From positions 1 to 54,829 of the forward strand of contig JAHECY010000015.1 of NCBI GenBank assembly GCA_024641505.1: a DNA stretch of 54,829 nt, in the 5' to 3' direction. The notes below the pieces were generated by a model that was given only the letters and a program-made list of their open reading frames with translations, did no database searches and was not told the DNA's origin. Within the stretch, counting starts at the first letter, position 1; every line of letters begins with the position of its first letter. Origin of the DNA: Gammaproteobacteria bacterium. GTDB lineage: Bacteria > Pseudomonadota > Gammaproteobacteria > SG8-11. Of the stretch, positions 7,729 to 18,995 are shown piece by piece. Both the position numbers and the translations under genes were made by a program.

Positions 7729-9258
7729 ATGTTTAGATTAGGTTGCCCCTCCCGGGCCTGTGTTCAAAATGAAATTCTGTCGGGATTAACCGTTGCCCTG
7801 GCCCTGGTGCCTGAAGCCGTGGCGTTTGCTTTTATCGCCGGTGTGGAACCCATGGTAGGTTTATATGCCGCCTTCATGGTGGGACTGCTGGCGGCAAGCT
7901 TCGGTGGCCGACCCGGTATGATATCCGGCGCCACCGGAGCCATGGCCGTGGTCATGGTCAGTCTGGTAGCCGAACATGGGGTGGAATACCTGTTTGCCGC
8001 GGTTGTTGTTACCGGCCTGTTGCAGATTGGCGCCGGCGTGTTGAAACTTGGCAAGTACATTCGTATCGTGCCTTACCCGGTCATGTTGGGATTTGTTAAC
8101 GGCTTGGCCATCGTAATATTCCTTGCGCAACTCCAGCATTTTCAGATTACCACTCCCGAGGGAGCGCAACTGTGGCTGGCGGGCAGCAAACTGTGGATAC
8201 TCCTGGGTCTGGTGGTGTTGACCATGGGAATTATTCACTATTTGCCGAAACTAACCAGCGCCGTGCCGGCCTCCCTGGCTGCCATCATCCTGGTCTCCGG
8301 CCTGGTACAAATTTTCGATATCAATACCAATACCATCGGTGATTTGGCGTCGATAGAGGGCGGTCTGCCCAGTTTTCATATTCCGGCGGTACCGTTTACT
8401 CTGGAAACCCTGATTATCATATTCCCCTATGCCTTTATTCTGGCCGCCATCGGTCTTATCGAATCATTACTGACGATGAGTTTGATCGATGATGTCACTA
8501 CTACCCGCGGTCGGGGTAACAGGGAATGTATCGGCCAGGGTATAGCCAATACCACAACCGGCTTGTTCGGCGGCATGGGTGGTTGCGCGATGATCGGCCA
8601 AAGTATGATCAATGTGAATTCCGGCGGCCGCCAGCGGCTCTCGGGCATTGCCGCGGCGTTGTTTCTGCTGTGTTTCATTCTTTTCGCCTCCGACCTGATA
8701 GAACAGATCCCGATGGCGGCCCTCATCGGTGTCATGTTTATCGTGGTTATGGGTACCTTCGAGTGGTCCAGTTTCCGCATCCTCGGAAAAATTCCGAAAA
8801 CCGATGCTTTTGTGCTGGTGTTGGTTTCCGGGATTACCGTGGTAACCGATCTGGCGGTGGCGGTGATTGTCGGCGTGATTGTGTCGGCATTGGTGTTTGC
8901 CTGGGAGCATGCCAAGCATATTCATGTCAACAGTCATGTCGATAACAACGGATCCCGTATCTATGAACTAAACGGTCCTTTGTTTTTCGGTTCCGTGAAG
9001 AACTTCCTCGAGTTATTCGATCCCGCGTCGGACCCCAAAGACGTGATTATTGAATTTCATAAATCCAGGGTGGCGGATCATTCCGCAATCGAGGCGATAG
9101 ACAACCTGGCGGAAAAATACATAGCAGCGGGTAAAACCCTGCACCTGCGGCATCTTAGCGCTGATTGCGCGAAATTGCTGAAAAAGGCCGGTGATCTGGT
9201 CGAGGTGAACGTGATGGAAGATCCGAAATACTTTGTGGCAAATGACCAACTGGCGTAG
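7729..9258 (+). CDS. SulP-family anion transporter with STAS domain
   Basis: 509 residues. A short N-terminus leads into about 10-12 membrane helices (residues ~15-400), with family features such as [17 protein letters not shown] near the start and the segment [23 protein letters not shown] in the middle. The C-terminal STAS domain begins near residue 405 ([13 protein letters not shown]). SulP proteins move sulfate, bicarbonate or related anions, usually with Na+ or H+; the substrate cannot be told from sequence alone. AGAGG about eight bases ahead of the ATG supports the start. It is monocistronic between a terminator and a convergent minus-strand gene. Confidence 0.93.
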   Translation: MFRLGCPSRACVQNEILSGLTVALALVPEAVAFAFIAGVEPMVGLYAAFMVGLLAASFGGRPGMISGATGAMAVVMVSLVAEHGVEYLFAAVVVTGLLQIGAGVLKLGKYIRIVPYPVMLGFVNGLAIVIFLAQLQHFQITTPEGAQLWLAGSKLWILLGLVVLTMGIIHYLPKLTSAVPASLAAIILVSGLVQIFDINTNTIGDLASIEGGLPSFHIPAVPFTLETLIIIFPYAFILAAIGLIESLLTMSLIDDVTTTRGRGNRECIGQGIANTTTGLFGGMGGCAMIGQSMINVNSGGRQRLSGIAAALFLLCFILFASDLIEQIPMAALIGVMFIVVMGTFEWSSFRILGKIPKTDAFVLVLVSGITVVTDLAVAVIVGVIVSALVFAWEHAKHIHVNSHVDNNGSRIYELNGPLFFGSVKNFLELFDPASDPKDVIIEFHKSRVADHSAIEAIDNLAEKYIAAGKTLHLRHLSADCAKLLKKAGDLVEVNVMEDPKYFVANDQLA

Positions 9259-9317
9259 TGACCGGGTGGATCACCTCATGGTGCGCGCCGATTCCCTGAA
9301 AGTAATGACGCCGCCGG

Positions 9318-9839
9318 TTAGCGTTTTTGACGCGACAATCGATTTTGCAATACGCTACTGCTCTGCCAGCGCCGTAACACCAGAATTTTGTCGCCGCCCC
9401 GTGACTGCGCACAGTGCGGGCAGGTGACGTAACACAGGTAGGTTTCCTTAGGCATGCGGCCCATGTCGAACAGTTCCGCCTGTAACGCGCGGTGGGCTTC
9501 GCGAACGGTACCGATGCCGCCGTCGTGCAAGTAGCCGCGCAGGCTGAAGGCCAGAGGCAGGCTTTGTACAAACCGTGAAGGGGAGGTGGCGGGTTGCAGC
9601 AAGGCGATGATCTTGCCGCGAAACATGCCGGTGGTGGTGAGAATCAGGCCGGGCCAGGTTTCCTGGAGCTCCAGTTGTTCGATATCCTGGCGTTGGCGCG
9701 CGGTGTACAGGTTATACGTCAGGGGCATGTGCAGAAACGAGGGGATGCCCAGGATGTGGGCGCTGGCACCGCCGAGATCAATATCCTGCCGGTGCCAGTC
9801 CGGATATGTTGCCGGGCAGCCGCAGGCCAGGATGGTCAC
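9318..9839 (-). CDS. Unknown protein with CxC and CxxC motifs, coupled to the CcoN-like gene
   Basis: 173 residues from a GTG at 9839-9837 that overlaps the TGA of the preceding gene (GTGA), so translation is coupled. It has CGC near the start (VTILACGCPATYPD) and, toward the end, CYVTCPHC, giving a Cys set that could bind metal or haem or form disulfides. The middle is not clearly membrane-spanning. I do not recognise the family; the in-frame extension up to 10070 would lie inside the upstream gene and is unlikely. Position suggests a partner of the shortened oxidase-like protein. Confidence 0.65.
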   Translation of the reverse strand: MTILACGCPATYPDWHRQDIDLGGASAHILGIPSFLHMPLTYNLYTARQRQDIEQLELQETWPGLILTTTGMFRGKIIALLQPATSPSRFVQSLPLAFSLRGYLHDGGIGTVREAHRALQAELFDMGRMPKETYLCYVTCPHCAQSRGGDKILVLRRWQSSSVLQNRLSRQKR

Positions 9840-10375
9840 GGCTTCGAGTCGCGTTTGACTGCCATCACGGTTAAGGCCAGATTGGCAAAGAATACCCAGA
9901 ACCCCATGCCCATTACCGTTGAGACGATACCGATGGTGGGGCCGTAGAAACGGTGCGCCTCGCGCACGATTTCCGAATGCTCGGGATTGGCGAGCAACAG
10001 CATGCCTTCCCAGATGCCGAAGACCATCAACGTGGTGTAGAAGCCGGCCAGACCCAGGGTGGTCCACCAATAGGTGTGATTGACAAGTTTACGGGAATAA
10101 ATTTCAGTGCCCAGCATGCGGGGCAGCAGGTAATAGGTTGCGCCCATGATGAAGATGACCACGCCGCCGATGACGTTCATGTGCGCATGGGCCAGCGGAT
10201 CGATCATGTGACCGGGACCGCCGTAGGGACTGCCGATGGCGTCCAACCAGTCGCGGATCGGGTGCATCACCTGCAACACTCCATGCACGGTGCCGATGAA
10301 AAAACAGGCGGCGGAGGTAATGAGGAATTTTACGAGAATGCGTGAGTTGAGTGTTGGTTCTGCTGCTGAGGACAT
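9836..10375 (-). CDS. Shortened CcoN/NorB-like haem-copper oxidase subunit I homologue
   Basis: About 179 residues from the ATG at 10375 (an in-frame ATG at 10405 would add ten). There are five helices. The second carries LAHAHMNVIGG and leads into GATYYLLPRMLG, matching the way helix II of NorB and CcoN places a low-spin haem b His before a YY-x-x-P motif. The full subunit I has about 12 helices and further His ligands for the second haem and CuB; these are absent, so the protein cannot be a complete oxidase. It may bind one haem b or act as an accessory or sensing protein. A CcoN-type annotation by homology should not be read as function. Confidence 0.7.
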   Translation of the reverse strand: MSSAAEPTLNSRILVKFLITSAACFFIGTVHGVLQVMHPIRDWLDAIGSPYGGPGHMIDPLAHAHMNVIGGVVIFIMGATYYLLPRMLGTEIYSRKLVNHTYWWTTLGLAGFYTTLMVFGIWEGMLLLANPEHSEIVREAHRFYGPTIGIVSTVMGMGFWVFFANLALTVMAVKRDSKP

Positions 10376-10460
10376 GATCTTTACTCGATGCCGAAAATTA
10401 TTCATCCGGCATGCGTTACTGCTGGACTACAATGGATAAAACAACCTTGATGCATAAGCG

Positions 10461-10483
10461 AAAAAGCCCGGGCTTGCCGGGCT
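10461..10483 (-). terminator. Intrinsic terminator after the 31-residue membrane protein
   Basis: On the minus strand AGCCCGG pairs with CCGGGCT across a five-base loop and is followed by a run of five T (A run at 10461-10465 on the plus strand). It ends the transcript of the microprotein gene just before the CcoN-like gene, which then needs its own promoter or read-through. Confidence 0.85.
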
Positions 10484-10520
10484 CTCACGCGTAACAGCCT
10501 CGCTGAAAATCAGGCGATGC

Positions 10521-10616
10521 TTAACGTCTCTGCATGTTACCGATGGCCATGCCGCCCAGATAGGTGGCAACGACGACCAAGCCAACAAACAGAATAATAG
10601 GAACCAGAATTGCCAT
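10521..10616 (-). CDS. 31-residue single-helix membrane microprotein
   Basis: A short open frame: MAILVPIILFVGLVVV followed by ATYLGGMAIGNMQRR, i.e. one membrane helix with a positively charged C-terminus. The ribosome-binding site GGGGAGAG sits about five bases ahead of the ATG, which is among the best in the window, and a clean terminator follows 38 bases after the stop. Size, topology and neighbourhood (CcoN-like protein, cbb3 accessory genes) resemble small oxidase subunits such as CcoM, CcoQ or CydX, but no direct homology is claimed. The RBS plus terminator make a chance open frame unlikely. Confidence 0.7.
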   Translation of the reverse strand: MAILVPIILFVGLVVVATYLGGMAIGNMQRR

Positions 10617-10953
10617 TTTGTCTCTCCCCGTGTTTTTATCACTGCTCCCTGATGCGGGAGTATTTAATGCCGGACAAGTCTACCCAATGGTCCCCGCCGG
10701 CGCAAGCTTTCCGCCGGCCCTTCCAAGGTTTAATAACCTATTGAAACATTAGGTATTTTGGCTCGCGCCTGGCAACCCCAATGGCCGTCGCCAGGGGGGG
10801 GGAATGAGCCCGCCGGCTTCGCATTCCGCGCAACGCGCATGGGGATTGTTGGGTGATTTGTCCCTACTGGGGCGCTGGTGCGTGGCTGCCAAGGTCCGGT
10901 TAGCGCTTGCCGCCGGGTGTGACGGCACCCCCGTCGACTGCAGAAATGTGTTG
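10617..10953. other. Non-coding gap with G9 tract
   Basis: This 337-base gap lies between the microprotein and the ferredoxin, both on the minus strand. It should contain the microprotein promoter. A run of nine G is at 10794-10802, and an inverted CTCCC/GGGAG repeat is near 10645-10660. I see no convincing gene; open frames here are shadows or lack ribosome-binding sites. Confidence 0.6.
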
Positions 10954-12391
<1,438 letters not shown>

Positions 12392-12398
12392 AGGTACG

Positions 12399-13665
<1,267 letters not shown>

Positions 13666-13788
13666 AAGCCCATCAATCCCGTGCGTCATTAAAGCCACTA
13701 TGATACACCAAAGTGTCACGGGGAGAGGTAATCGAGGACGGGTCAGTGGCGTTGCCACCATGGGTCAGGTCGGATTAAGCCCGCGGTG

Positions 13789-14277
13789 CTAGGCGTCGTG
13801 GAACTCGGAGAAACAGATTTCGATGTAGAAGGTACCGGAGGGCGTGGTCAGGGGGAGTAACAGGGTGGGACTGTGCAACAGGTGGTCTACCGTATGGTCT
13901 TTACCGTACAGGACCTTGGGCAGGGTAAGTCCCAGGTCATAACCTTGGGTTTCCAGAAGGCATTTGGCGCCGCCCAGTACCATGTTGGAGAGTTCTCCCG
14001 CCAGGTCGCGCACCATGTCGTCAATGGTATCGACCTCCATTTGCAACATGCGTTGGGTAAGATCGAGGATGACCGCTTCCGGAAAGGTAATGGCCATCGA
14101 GCCTTTGATACCGATGCCCTCGATGCCGATCAGGCCGGTAACATCGCCGCGGGCGCGCACATCGGTTTTTATTTCCGCCGTTCCGACCCGTGGTTCCAGA
14201 CGCGCCATGGTGACAAACACATTGCGGGTTGCTTCCAATACGGGATCGACGAGTTTGTTGGTCATGTCCTGGTCCAT
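13789..14277 (-). CDS. CheX-like chemotaxis phosphatase domain protein
   Basis: 162 residues. The core has the CheX fold signature with the catalytic E-x-x-N pair in the helix DLAGELSNMVLGGAK (Glu95, Asn98), preceded by KGSMAITFPEAVILDLT. CheX/CheC phosphatases dephosphorylate CheY-P or other response regulators. The gene stands alone: no cheA, cheY or flagellar gene is in the window, so its target receiver is unknown. The start at 14277 is preceded by a non-coding gap that should hold a divergent promoter pair with the GT41 gene. Confidence 0.85.
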   Translation of the reverse strand: MDQDMTNKLVDPVLEATRNVFVTMARLEPRVGTAEIKTDVRARGDVTGLIGIEGIGIKGSMAITFPEAVILDLTQRMLQMEVDTIDDMVRDLAGELSNMVLGGAKCLLETQGYDLGLTLPKVLYGKDHTVDHLLHSPTLLLPLTTPSGTFYIEICFSEFHDA

Positions 14278-14784
14278 AAGCGATGTAAATTTTTGTCACA
14301 TAAAAACTGTAAGCATGTCTTAGAGGCTATCGTCTTGAACCCAGAAAACTTTTAACAAAACTGGAGGATTTAACAAGTATCCGCGTCGTGGTATCGGTGA
14401 TGCTTCCTGCGCTGGCGCAGGGTAGGTATTACACACCGTTTCTTTGCAACGGAACCAGTCTTCGATCGAGTAATAGAAGCTGGCGGGTAATCAACAAGCA
14501 AGTTACCGCCTTAAATAATCGCTGCAGCGCTATCCGCCGTTCTCGATTGACAGGCATGAGATTGGTTGCAGTCAGGCAACCCGCGCCAGAGCCCGAGCTA
14601 TGCCGTCTGCCGCATTTCGTTTTGTCATGTTGAAGACTAAGTTTCGGTTATTAGAGATGTGGATTACAGGCATTTTTTAGATAAGTGGTCGCTTTACCCG
14701 CGTTGTACCAGCAAAAGTGGTGCAGTATTTGCTGGTAATTGTCCGTTAGAATAACAGTAACCGGCGTGTGGGGTGTTGCAGGCA
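14278..14784. other. Non-coding divergent region between cheX-like and GT41 genes
   Basis: About 500 bases between divergent genes. Open frames here (for example 14388-14633 plus and 14651-15025 minus) have no family look or ribosome-binding site. It likely carries the promoter of the CheX-like gene in addition to the GT41 promoter at its right end. I see nothing else convincing. Confidence 0.6.
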
Positions 14785-14812
14785 TTGCCTGACGGGTTAC
14801 CTCATATATAAT
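14785..14812 (+). promoter_or_regulatory. Candidate sigma-70 promoter of the GT41 gene
   Basis: TTGCCT at 14785-14790 as -35 and a perfect TATAAT at 14807-14812 as -10 with 16-base spacing. Transcription would start near 14819, leaving a leader of about 34 bases with AAGGA ahead of the ATG at 14853. Confidence 0.6.
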
Positions 14813-14852
14813 GCGTAAACAAGTCGTTGCCCTCTCAAAAAAAGGATAGCGC

Positions 14853-16751
14853 ATGCTGTATTCCGATGTCTCAGTCAGACGTTCCGCCGCGTTTCCGGTG
14901 TCCGCATTGGCGGAGTTCATGACCACGATCGCTGAAAACGAACGTCCCATGGTGCGGCGTCTGTTCGATTTGCTCGATATGGAGCATGTTGATGAAGCCC
15001 GTGCCCTGTATGCTTCGAATCCCAAGCTGGAGGAGTGGTTCTACGCATGGGCGGTGACGTGGCAGCAGCAATGCGCCTACGATAAGGCGCAGAGCCTGTA
15101 CCAGCACGTGTTATATCTGAATCCCGGCAGTCTGAAAGTGCGTAACGCCTACGGGTCCCTGTGTCACAGACAGGGACGGCTGGAATCCGCGCTGCGGGAG
15201 TATCAGGAAGTGCTGACGCAGGATGCGAGCTTTATTCCGGCGCGCTTGAATATGGCGCGCCTCTATCTGCAATCTGGTAACTGGCAGCATGCGCAAGCGG
15301 TGTGTGGCATGATTCTGCATGACGTCCCGGAAAATCTGCACGCCCTGGAATTGCTGGTCAAGATCAGCGGCATGATCTGCGATTGGTCGCAACGGGAAGC
15401 GCTGGTGCAACGTTTGTGGGCGGCCGCGGAAAAGTGTCTGACCGCGGGTGAGCACTGCAATCTTTCGCTGTTCGATCTGCATTGCCTTCCCTGGAGCATG
15501 CATCAGCAACAATTGCTGGTGCGAAATCACGCCCGCGCGATTGCTGAAAGAATGAATGCGCCTCGGCAAAAACTTAATTTTGCTTCGCGCTACGCCAACC
15601 GCAAATCAGCGCGTCGCATTAGAGTCGGCTATATCTCTCCGGATTTTCGCAATCATCCCATGGGCAATCTCATGTGGCGTCTGCTGGAGCTGCATGATCG
15701 TAAAGAGTTCGATGTCTACGCTTATTCCCAGGGACCTGATGACAATAGCGACTACCGCAAGAAATTCGCCATGGACGCCGATGTGTTTCGCGATATCAGC
15801 GCGCTCACCGTCAATGAGGCCGCGTGCCAGATTTACGCGGACAGTATCGATATACTGGTGGATGTGGGCGGTTATACCGGCTTCGCCCGCCCCGAGATTC
15901 TGGCGTTACGGCCGGCGCCGGTACAGGCCATGTATCTGGGTTACCCGGGTAACACCGGTGGCGCTTTTATCGATTACTTTGTTACGGACGCCCTGCTGAC
16001 ACTGCCAGCCTTGGAGAAGAATATGGAAGAGGCCTGCGTGTTTCTGCCGGTCTCATCTCAAATCGCCAATAACCAACAAGCCTCGGGAGATGTCAATACA
16101 TCGCGCACGGCATGGGGGTTGCCGGAAGATGTTTTTGTATTTTGCAGCTTTAATCGCATCAACAAGATCGAACCGCGCGTGTTCGGCGCCTGGATGCGCA
16201 TTCTGCAGCAAGTGCCCGCCAGCGTGTTGTGGTTGTTGCCGGCGCATCCCGAGGCGCAGAGCAATATTCGGGGTCAGGCACAAGCGCTGGGGATTGATCC
16301 CGAGCGTGTGATCTTTGCCACCGGCCGGTCCTTGAGCAAACCGGAATATCTCGCCCAACAGGCTTGCGCTGACCTGTTTCTGGATACTTTGTATTTTAAC
16401 GCGCACGTTTCCGCCAGCAATGCGTTGTGGGCGGGTGTGCCGGTGGTCACTTGTGCCGGCGATACCTATGCTTCACGCATGGGCGCCAGTATTCTGCATG
16501 CTGCCGGCCTGGGACGTTTGGTGGCCAATGATATCGAGGAATATGAGCGCATTGCGGTGCAATTGGCCAACCATCCCGATGAGCTGCGGCAATATCGAGC
16601 AGACTTGCTCGCCAAGCGCATGGAGCTCCCCTTGTTCGATACCCGGCGCAGTGTTCAAAACCTTGAAAAGGCCTATCACGCCATGTGGCAGCGGTATCAA
16701 TCAGGCAAGACTCCGGACCGGATGGTCATTGCCGATACCGACAAGCACTGA
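14853..16751 (+). CDS. TPR-containing O-GlcNAc-transferase/SPINDLY-like glycosyltransferase (GT41)
   Basis: 632 residues. The N-terminal third is made of TPR-like helices (about residues 35-200, e.g. YDKAQSLYQHVLYLNPGS and SALREYQEVLTQDASF). The GT41 domain starts near 250: VGYISPDFRNHPMG holds the His equal to the OGT catalytic-site His498. FCSFNRINKIEP holds the UDP-binding Lys, and LDTLYFNAHVSASNALWAG is the UDP-site block, ending AGDTYASRMGASIL. In this block the human OGT residues Thr921 and Asp925 correspond to Val and Asn. Such enzymes glycosylate Ser/Thr (or Asn) of proteins, often flagellins or surface proteins. AAGGA about six bases ahead supports the start. A Gly-rich small gene follows. 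Confidence 0.93.
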   Translation: MLYSDVSVRRSAAFPVSALAEFMTTIAENERPMVRRLFDLLDMEHVDEARALYASNPKLEEWFYAWAVTWQQQCAYDKAQSLYQHVLYLNPGSLKVRNAYGSLCHRQGRLESALREYQEVLTQDASFIPARLNMARLYLQSGNWQHAQAVCGMILHDVPENLHALELLVKISGMICDWSQREALVQRLWAAAEKCLTAGEHCNLSLFDLHCLPWSMHQQQLLVRNHARAIAERMNAPRQKLNFASRYANRKSARRIRVGYISPDFRNHPMGNLMWRLLELHDRKEFDVYAYSQGPDDNSDYRKKFAMDADVFRDISALTVNEAACQIYADSIDILVDVGGYTGFARPEILALRPAPVQAMYLGYPGNTGGAFIDYFVTDALLTLPALEKNMEEACVFLPVSSQIANNQQASGDVNTSRTAWGLPEDVFVFCSFNRINKIEPRVFGAWMRILQQVPASVLWLLPAHPEAQSNIRGQAQALGIDPERVIFATGRSLSKPEYLAQQACADLFLDTLYFNAHVSASNALWAGVPVVTCAGDTYASRMGASILHAAGLGRLVANDIEEYERIAVQLANHPDELRQYRADLLAKRMELPLFDTRRSVQNLEKAYHAMWQRYQSGKTPDRMVIADTDKH

Positions 16752-16876
16752 AGTCAGTCCCGTGGGAATATATCACACTGAGTTCGGCATTATGCCGGTG
16801 TCGGTGTGCCCGGTGCGCGGTTACTATTTCCCCGTCGAGTGAACAACAACCCATGAACTTAACGGAGGACAAACAA

Positions 16877-17125
16877 ATGTCAGATCAAGTCGGAAATTTG
16901 AAATCTGGTGGCGATGCCGGTAACATCGGTGTCGCAGGTGCCGCTTCTGGAAACGCAGATTCTGCAGGCGTAGGTGTTGGCACCGGCGTGCTGGCCAGCA
17001 TGGGGTTGGGTGCGGGTTTCGGCAGTGCATTTACCGGTAATGCTTTCACCGGCCAAGAGCAAGTGGCCCAAGGTGGCAGTGTAGCCGACAATACGAACAT
17101 CGGTGATATCAACATCAACACCTGA
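16877..17125 (+). CDS. Glycine-rich 82-residue protein, possible substrate of the upstream glycosyltransferase
   Basis: 82 residues from the ATG at 16877, chosen over 16853 because GGAGG lies about seven bases ahead. It starts MSDQVGNLKSGGDAGNIG, is dominated by Gly, Ala, Ser, Asn and Val, has a mildly hydrophobic GxxxG-rich centre (VLASMGLGAGFGSAF) and an Asn-rich end (NTNIGDININT). There is no cysteine, no classical signal peptide and no recognised domain. It lies 125 bases downstream of the GT41 gene in the same direction. It may be a glycosylated, self-assembling or bacteriocin-like protein; none of these is shown by sequence. Confidence 0.7.
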   Translation: MSDQVGNLKSGGDAGNIGVAGAASGNADSAGVGVGTGVLASMGLGAGFGSAFTGNAFTGQEQVAQGGSVADNTNIGDININT

Positions 17126-17143
17126 TATCGTCGCTAGCGGTTT

Positions 17144-17198
17144 GGACCTGCGTGCCATCTGCATGGGTTATGGATAACTCCAGATGGCGCAAAGGTCC
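17144..17198. other. Long imperfect stem-loop between the Gly-rich gene and rlmI
   Basis: GGACCT (17144-17149) pairs with AGGTCC (17193-17198) and GCCATCTG (17154-17161) pairs with CAGATGGC (17181-17188), with a 4x4 internal loop between and a 19-base terminal loop. It lies between convergent genes and has no clear T-run on either side, so it may be a bidirectional terminator or a 3' stability structure. Confidence 0.6.
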
Positions 17199-17203
17199 CT
17201 AAT

Positions 17204-18445
17204 TTACAGACTGGGTAAGACCCGACAGAAGAATGTTTTTAAGTACTCCATTTCCGGCATTGCCGGGTGAATGGGGTGGTCCGGGCCCTGGTGCCCCTGT
17301 TCGGTGATCACCAGATGCCGGTCCAGGTGGCGGCTGGTTTTGAGCAGCAGATCCTTGAGGGTGTCACTGTCAAGGTGCGCGGAACACGAAGCACTGATTA
17401 AAATCCCGTCTCTGGCCAGCACCTGCATCGCTTGTTGATTGACACGCCGATAGGCCTCGATGCCGTTTTTGACGTCTTTGCGGCGTTGGATGAATGCCGG
17501 CGGGTCGAGGATGACGACGTCAAATCGCCGGTTTTGGGCGCGCAGTTCGCGCAATGCTTCAAATACATCCTGTTTCCATACCGACGTTTTGTCCGCAACA
17601 TTGTTGAGGCGCGCATTTTCCTCGGCCAGCTCCAGGGCGCTGGCGGAAGCGTCTACGCAAGTTACTTCCCGGGCGCCGGCCAGCGCCGCCTGAATGCCCC
17701 AACTACCCAAATAACTGAACAGATCAAGCACGGTTTTGTCTTTGACATAATGCGTCATGCGTTGCCGGTTCAGGCGGTGGTCAAAGAACCAGCCTGTTTT
17801 CTGACCGTGCAACAGGGGCACGTGAAACTGCGCGCTGCCTTCGTTAATGGTAACGGTGTCAGGTATTTCCCCGAAAATCGTGGTCACGTAACTGTCTAAA
17901 CCCTCCAGTTCACGCATGGGGTTATCATTACGCAACAGAATGCCTTTGGGATTACACACTTGGCACAGTGCGGTGACGATATCGTCTTTAACGCATTCCA
18001 TGCCGGCGGCCATGATTTGAACCACCAGGTAGTCGCCGTAGCGGTCAACCACGAGTCCGGGCAGGCCGTCACTGTCGCCGTAGCACAGGCGATAACAGGG
18101 ATGTTCAAACAGGCGTTCACGAAGCGATAACGCCACATTGAGCCGGTGCACCATTAACGATTTGGTGAGCGGATAGTCGGGTTGCCGGCTGACAACGCGG
18201 GCGCAAACCAGCGCGTGGGGATTGGCATAGCCATAACCGATGAATTTCTCATGACAATCCAGAATGCGTACCGCCATCCCGGGCAGCAGCCCTACCAAAG
18301 GCGTGCGTTTGATATCCACTTCATTGCTGAAAATCCAGTTGTGGCCCGCCCGTAGACGCCGATCTTCGTTTTTTCGGAGAATCAGCGCTGATATTGGCGT
18401 GTCTTCGGTAGCGGGTGTGTCGTCAATCATGTTCATGGGTGCCAT
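17204..18445 (-). CDS. rlmI: 23S rRNA m5C1962 methyltransferase RlmI-type
   Basis: About 413 residues if started at 18445; in-frame ATGs at 18430 and 18436 are equally possible and no ribosome-binding site decides. The N-terminal PUA domain begins LILRKNEDRRLRAGHNWIFSNEVD, a central domain follows (YGDSDGLPGLVVDRYGDYLVVQ), and the Rossmann methyltransferase shows VLDLFSYLGSWGIQAALAGA, FDVVILDPPAF and ISASCSAHLD. The LDPPAF and SCS motifs are those of the RlmI family. It modifies 23S rRNA. It is convergent with the Gly-rich gene and divergent from the DUF2237 gene. Confidence 0.93.
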   Translation of the reverse strand: MAPMNMIDDTPATEDTPISALILRKNEDRRLRAGHNWIFSNEVDIKRTPLVGLLPGMAVRILDCHEKFIGYGYANPHALVCARVVSRQPDYPLTKSLMVHRLNVALSLRERLFEHPCYRLCYGDSDGLPGLVVDRYGDYLVVQIMAAGMECVKDDIVTALCQVCNPKGILLRNDNPMRELEGLDSYVTTIFGEIPDTVTINEGSAQFHVPLLHGQKTGWFFDHRLNRQRMTHYVKDKTVLDLFSYLGSWGIQAALAGAREVTCVDASASALELAEENARLNNVADKTSVWKQDVFEALRELRAQNRRFDVVILDPPAFIQRRKDVKNGIEAYRRVNQQAMQVLARDGILISASCSAHLDSDTLKDLLLKTSRHLDRHLVITEQGHQGPDHPIHPAMPEMEYLKTFFCRVLPSL

Positions 18446-18605
18446 TGGTAGGGTGCTGTGGCCCTGCATTCTATGCGAATTGCGTGCGTCGGGAAACACT
18501 TACATTACCCGTTGGCTTGCGGGGCATTACGGGATAGAGACTGGCGCGGGAATTTTCTATAATGACGGTCCCGTTCGGGATCCATTGCAGGTGAGAGAGG
18601 TAATC

Positions 18606-18995
18606 ATGCAGGAATTTATGGAGATGGAATCGTCGGTCAATGTTTTCGGCGAGCCCTTGGAAAGTTGCAGCGAGAATCCGGTGACCGGGTTTTTTCGCGA
18701 CGGCTGTTGCAATACCCACGAGCAGGATATCGGTTCCCATACGGTGTGCATCAAGGTTACCGACGTGTTTCTGGAATACTCAAGGTTTCAAGGCAATGAT
18801 TTGTCCACACCCGCGCCGGACATGAGCTTTCCCGGACTGCGTGCCGGTGATAAATGGTGTTTGTGCGCCGCCCGCTGGTTGCAGGCTTATAATCATGGCA
18901 TGGCACCTAAGGTGTTTTTACGCGGCACCCACCAAAAAGCGTTGGAAATCGTGCCCATGGAGTTGCTGCGTGCCCACGCGGCGGATTTGAACTAG
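18606..18995 (+). CDS. DUF2237 (COG3651-type) protein
   Basis: 129 residues from the ATG at 18606, supported by GAGAGG five bases ahead. It has the family pattern: NVFGEPLESCSENPVTGFFRDGCC, then DIGSHTVCIKVTDVFLEYS, GNDLSTP, FPGLRAGDKWCLCAARW and a closing LRAHAADLN. Members are short soluble proteins rich in conserved Cys and Trp and no function is established to my knowledge. Conserved Cys pairs suggest metal binding or redox sensing, which is inference. It is monocistronic. Confidence 0.9.
   Translation: MQEFMEMESSVNVFGEPLESCSENPVTGFFRDGCCNTHEQDIGSHTVCIKVTDVFLEYSRFQGNDLSTPAPDMSFPGLRAGDKWCLCAARWLQAYNHGMAPKVFLRGTHQKALEIVPMELLRAHAADLN

Noticed and set aside
9836-10375. Complete cbb3 or NO reductase catalytic subunit
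   Set aside because: Only about five helices and one haem-type His context; CuB ligands and most of subunit I are missing.
14388-14633. Plus-strand 81-residue open frame between CheX-like and GT41 genes
   Set aside because: No ribosome-binding site, unusual composition for the window and no recognisable domain.
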